Source: Ignavibacteriales bacterium (lineage in GTDB: Bacteria > Bacteroidota > Ignavibacteria > Ignavibacteriales > Ignavibacteriaceae). From it: a stretch of 7,179 bases of DNA. This document shows positions 6,290-7,179 of this stretch, in pieces. The stretch covers positions 1-7,179 of the forward strand of contig DAIEML010000121.1 of NCBI GenBank assembly GCA_027349615.1. The letters are read 5' to 3'. The position numbers were made by a program, and so were the translations under genes. How positions within the stretch are numbered: position 1 is the stretch's first letter; each line of letters starts with the position of its first letter. The notes under the pieces are model-generated. The model was not told the origin of the DNA and made no database searches. It saw only the letters and a list, made by a program, of their open reading frames with translations.

Positions 6290-6541
6290 TTAAATTTTGT
6301 CTGACTTAATGGCAGAAGCCATCTTCTTTTGTTCATCAATAATAAGTTTAAATACCTTCCCCAGATAAACATTTTCTGACTTCTGAACTTCTCTTATTTT
6401 ATCCCAAGCTTCAATGCGTCGCCATCTAATGAGTGTGCGGCGGTTTAACAAGCCATTAAATAAAGCTTCCAATTCTCTAATCGTTAATCCGCGATGAACA
6501 TAGATTAGTCGCGCTGCAATTCTGAGTCTTATTTCAACCAT
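6290..6541 (-). CDS. Small helix-turn-helix protein, phage-terminase-small-subunit-like
   Basis: 83 residues, basic. Residues 5-50 read RLRIAARLIYVHRGLTIRELEALFNGLLNRRTLIRWRRIEAWDKIR, split here as an arginine-rich helix (5-17), a helix-turn-helix (19-40: LTIRELEALF, turn, RTLIRWRR) and the tail EAWDKIR. The combination of a leading A-R-x-L-Y helix, an HTH, and R-W followed by W-D-K/x-R is the style of terminase small subunits and transposase N-termini, which bind DNA ends. The last third (51-83) is a charged helix. Only the N-terminal DNA-binding module of a terminase would be present, so it may instead be a stand-alone regulator. The ATG start has a strong AAGGAG 6 nt upstream. It begins 13 nt after the 82-residue gene, hence one operon, and ends 15 nt from the TTGTCCCA array, which is an obvious candidate binding target. 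Function is inference. Confidence 0.72.
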   Translation of the reverse strand: MVEIRLRIAARLIYVHRGLTIRELEALFNGLLNRRTLIRWRRIEAWDKIREVQKSENVYLGKVFKLIIDEQKKMASAIKSDKI

Positions 6542-6554
6542 GGGATTCTCCTTT

Positions 6555-6803
6555 TTAATTTTTTGAGTTATATGAAAATGTATCGATCGTATTGTAAATG
6601 TTCTTGAGTTTATTTCTAATAACGTTGTTCAAATATAAATGATGATCGCCGCAGCCATATTGGGAAATAATATCTGAGAGCGAATTGTATTGGCAATTAA
6701 CAAGAGCTATGACCTCGTCGAGTTGTTCCAGATAATGATTAAATGGGAAATCGGCTGAGGGAATTTTAGGTTTAGAGCATCTCTGGTTTTGGGTTTTGAA
6801 CAT
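6555..6803 (-). CDS. Hypothetical protein, first gene after a structured leader
   Basis: 82 residues; I recognise no family. It has no signal peptide or membrane segment. Residues 1-20 are polar with basic residues; 21-37 (FNHYLEQLDEVIALVNC) and 56-76 (LYLNNVIRNKLKNIYNTIDTF) look helical, joined by NSLSDIISQYGCGDHH (40-55). Cysteines at 9, 37 and 51 and His54-His55 are present but do not form a clear metal site. Reality of the gene is supported by its ATG with CTGGAG about 6 nt upstream, by tight spacing (13 nt) to the HTH gene downstream, and by a folded leader whose loop is complementary to this ribosome binding site. Small helical proteins of this kind are common in prophage and mobile-element accessory operons; that is context, not homology. 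Confidence 0.65.
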   Translation of the reverse strand: MFKTQNQRCSKPKIPSADFPFNHYLEQLDEVIALVNCQYNSLSDIISQYGCGDHHLYLNNVIRNKLKNIYNTIDTFSYNSKN

Positions 6804-6809
6804 ATTTGA

Positions 6810-6817
6810 CTCCAGTA
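6810..6817 (-). promoter_or_regulatory. Ribosome binding site with a complementary sequence in the leader
   Basis: On the minus strand TACTGGAG lies 6 nt before the ATG at 6803. Its exact reverse complement, CTCCAGTA, occurs on the same transcript at 6855-6862, within the loop and upper stem of a leader hairpin. Eight base pairs could form and hide the ribosome binding site. Confidence 0.6.
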
Positions 6818-6834
6818 ATTTTAGACATTAAAAA

Positions 6835-6897
6835 TGCCAAGACTTGTCTGAGCCTACTGGAGGCTCCCGCACCCTCACGGAAAGCGGAGTCTTGGCA
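6835..6897 (-). ncRNA. Structured leader RNA, predicted three-way junction (candidate cis-regulator)
   Basis: Read on the minus strand, the 63 nt open and close with a perfect 10-bp stem (TGCCAAGACT at 6897-6888 with AGTCTTGGCA at 6844-6835). Inside, without gaps, are a CCGC/GCGG helix capped by CC-GTGA-GG, a GNRA-type tetraloop, and a perfect 6-bp hairpin GAGCCT-CCAGT-AGGCTC, followed by AGACA. The GNRA loop appears only on the minus strand and favours that strand as the RNA. The element is followed by TTTTT, so the closing stem could also act as a terminator or attenuator, and then by the gene start at 6803. The second hairpin holds an 8-nt complement of the ribosome binding site. It matches no riboswitch or ribozyme consensus I know (not TPP, cobalamin, SAM or hammerhead). 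It could alternatively be a DNA-level site of a mobile element. Confidence 0.55.
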
Positions 6898-6977
6898 GTT
6901 TATTAAATCGCTCTGAGTTGTTTAAAATAAAACAACCGCAATATCGGAGCGGGAATACCGCCAGTAAATTCAGACAA
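6844..6977. repeat. Imperfect inverted repeat: diverged second copy of the structured element
   Basis: The 44 nt at 6844-6887 (plus strand) align with the 42 nt at 6936-6977 read on the minus strand. The first 20 positions match at 16 (TTGTCTGA...TACTGG.GG), then TCCCGC.CC is shared, and both end in GCGG. Both copies can form the same two hairpins: one with TACTGG in the loop region, closed by GAGCC/GGCTC in one copy and GAA..TTC plus TAC/GTA in the other, and one closed by CCGC/GCGG. Pair changes that keep the fold suggest selection on structure. The 10-bp outer stem exists only around the 6835-6897 copy. Confidence 0.65.
6909..6951. repeat. Nested inverted repeat between the two structured copies
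   Basis: CGCTC (6909-6913) pairs with GAGCG (6947-6951), enclosing a perfect 7-bp stem GTTGTTT (6917-6923) / AAACAAC (6930-6936) with loop AAAATA. It sits in the spacer of the larger inverted repeat and adds to an unusually structure-dense 140 bp. Confidence 0.5.
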
Positions 6978-6980
6978 AAG

Positions 6981-6998
6981 AAAATTAAATTTAATTTT
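6981..6998. repeat. 18-bp perfect AT palindrome
   Basis: AAAATTAAA followed directly by TTTAATTTT is a perfect palindrome over the candidate -10 box. It could be an operator for a dimeric repressor or simply AT-rich sequence. Confidence 0.5.
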
Positions 6999-7010
6999 TA
7001 TCATAAGCAA
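6982..7010 (-). promoter_or_regulatory. Candidate promoter for the leader and the two small genes
   Basis: On the minus strand TTGCTT (7005-7010, four of six matches to TTGACA) is followed by 17 nt and TAATTT (6982-6987), the same -10 word as the uppS promoter. Transcription would start near 6975, directly at the inverted copy, and run through the structured leader to the genes at 6803 and 6541. The -10 box lies inside an 18-bp perfect palindrome (6981-6998). AT-richness makes chance hits likely. Confidence 0.35.
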
Positions 7011-7022
7011 GTATCCAAATAA

Positions 7023-7178
7023 TTAACCTTCTATGTTGTTGGGCTGTTTGAGCATTGCGTTGAAGATGCTGTTTCTTTGAATTACGGATTGGTATTTGTT
7101 TATGCGGGACCAGCCGCAGGTGTTACCGGAAAATTTTTTTATTTCATACCATTCGTTATTCTTTTTGGCGTTGGTGAC
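7023..7178 (-). CDS. Unrecognised protein, C-terminal 51 codons (cut by right window edge)
   Basis: An open reading frame enters from the right edge and ends at TAA (7023-7025). The visible product includes NNEWYEIKKFSGNTCGWSRI, then NKYQSVIQRNSIFNAMLKQP. It is a soluble, Asn/Lys-rich sequence with aromatic residues spaced as in a folded domain; no family is recognised. It has the same strand and codon style as the small genes to its left, from which it is separated by about 220 nt that hold the structured elements. The opposite strand is also open over 7026-7178 but has no usable start and reads as a mirror. The gene would be the upstream neighbour in the accessory region; its identity needs the sequence beyond the window. 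Confidence 0.55.
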   Translation of the reverse strand, partial: VTNAKKNNEWYEIKKFSGNTCGWSRINKYQSVIQRNSIFNAMLKQPNNIEG

Positions 7179-7179
7179 A

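Noticed and set aside
6112..6372. Minus-strand 86-codon frame overlapping the end of the HTH gene
   Set aside because: It reads through the TTGTCCCA array, overlaps the better-supported HTH gene in another frame, and has no ribosome binding site or protein-like pattern.
6835..6897. TPP riboswitch or hammerhead ribozyme
   Set aside because: A GGGTGC...GGCTCAGA stretch faintly recalls the TPP element, but the second conserved half is absent; no CUGAUGA/GAAA hammerhead core is present on either strand.
6835..6897. Integron attC site
   Set aside because: The flanks lack the RYYYAAC and GTTRRRY core boxes, and the two copies face each other rather than forming a head-to-tail array.
6903..7004. 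Minus-strand reading frame of 33 codons beginning MIKIKFNFLLSEF between the partial gene and the leader
   Set aside because: It has no clear ribosome binding site, spans the structured inverted copy and nested repeats, and its sequence is explained by those elements; a leader peptide remains possible.
7026..7178. Plus-strand open frame at the right edge with a hydrophobic run (GKFFYFIPFVILFGVGD)
   Set aside because: No start codon with a ribosome binding site before the upstream stop; it mirrors the more plausible minus-strand coding sequence.

Overview
The window is AT-rich and all supported genes read on the minus strand. Protein style suggests the Bacteroidota/Chlorobi/Ignavibacteria part of the tree: an uppS-bamA-ompH-ompH block, a short stand-alone WYL-like protein beside lexA, and many Lys/Asn/Ile codons. 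Assignment to Ignavibacteria is inference; there is no rRNA or other marker here.

Left part (1-4240): a cell-envelope biogenesis operon. In transcription order it runs from a good promoter (TTGACA-17-TAATTT, 4207-4235) to uppS (undecaprenyl diphosphate synthase), bamA (outer-membrane protein assembly barrel, overlapping uppS by 32 nt), an OmpH/Skp-type periplasmic chaperone, and a second OmpH/Skp paralogue cut by the left edge. These genes link lipid-carrier synthesis for cell-wall and surface polysaccharides with outer-membrane protein insertion and chaperoning.

Middle part (4388-5804): a compact SOS-type cluster. lexA has its own promoter and repeated candidate operator words. It is followed 13 nt later by an 82-residue protein resembling a WYL domain without a DNA-binding part, then 16 nt later by a 143-residue protein that looks like a PD-(D/E)XK nuclease fold with its catalytic (E/Q)xK positions altered. 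The last two functions are tentative; the tight spacing suggests all three are co-transcribed and controlled by LexA.

Right part (5805-7179): about 485 bases without a convincing gene, then an accessory-looking region. Five copies of TTGTCCCA in mixed orientations (6126-6275) include a perfect 9-bp hairpin and an outer 11-bp inverted repeat, as expected of a transposon/transposable-phage end or a replication/regulatory site. Next come two small genes (an 83-residue helix-turn-helix protein similar in style to phage terminase small subunits, and an unrecognised 82-residue protein), each with a strong Shine-Dalgarno sequence. They are preceded by a folded leader (6835-6897) that can form a three-way junction and carries an 8-nt complement to the ribosome binding site of the first gene. 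A diverged copy of this structured sequence lies in inverted orientation at 6936-6977. At the right edge is the C-terminal 51 codons of another unrecognised gene. The small genes, the structured leader and the TTGTCCCA array are the part most likely to be a little-described mobile or regulatory system.
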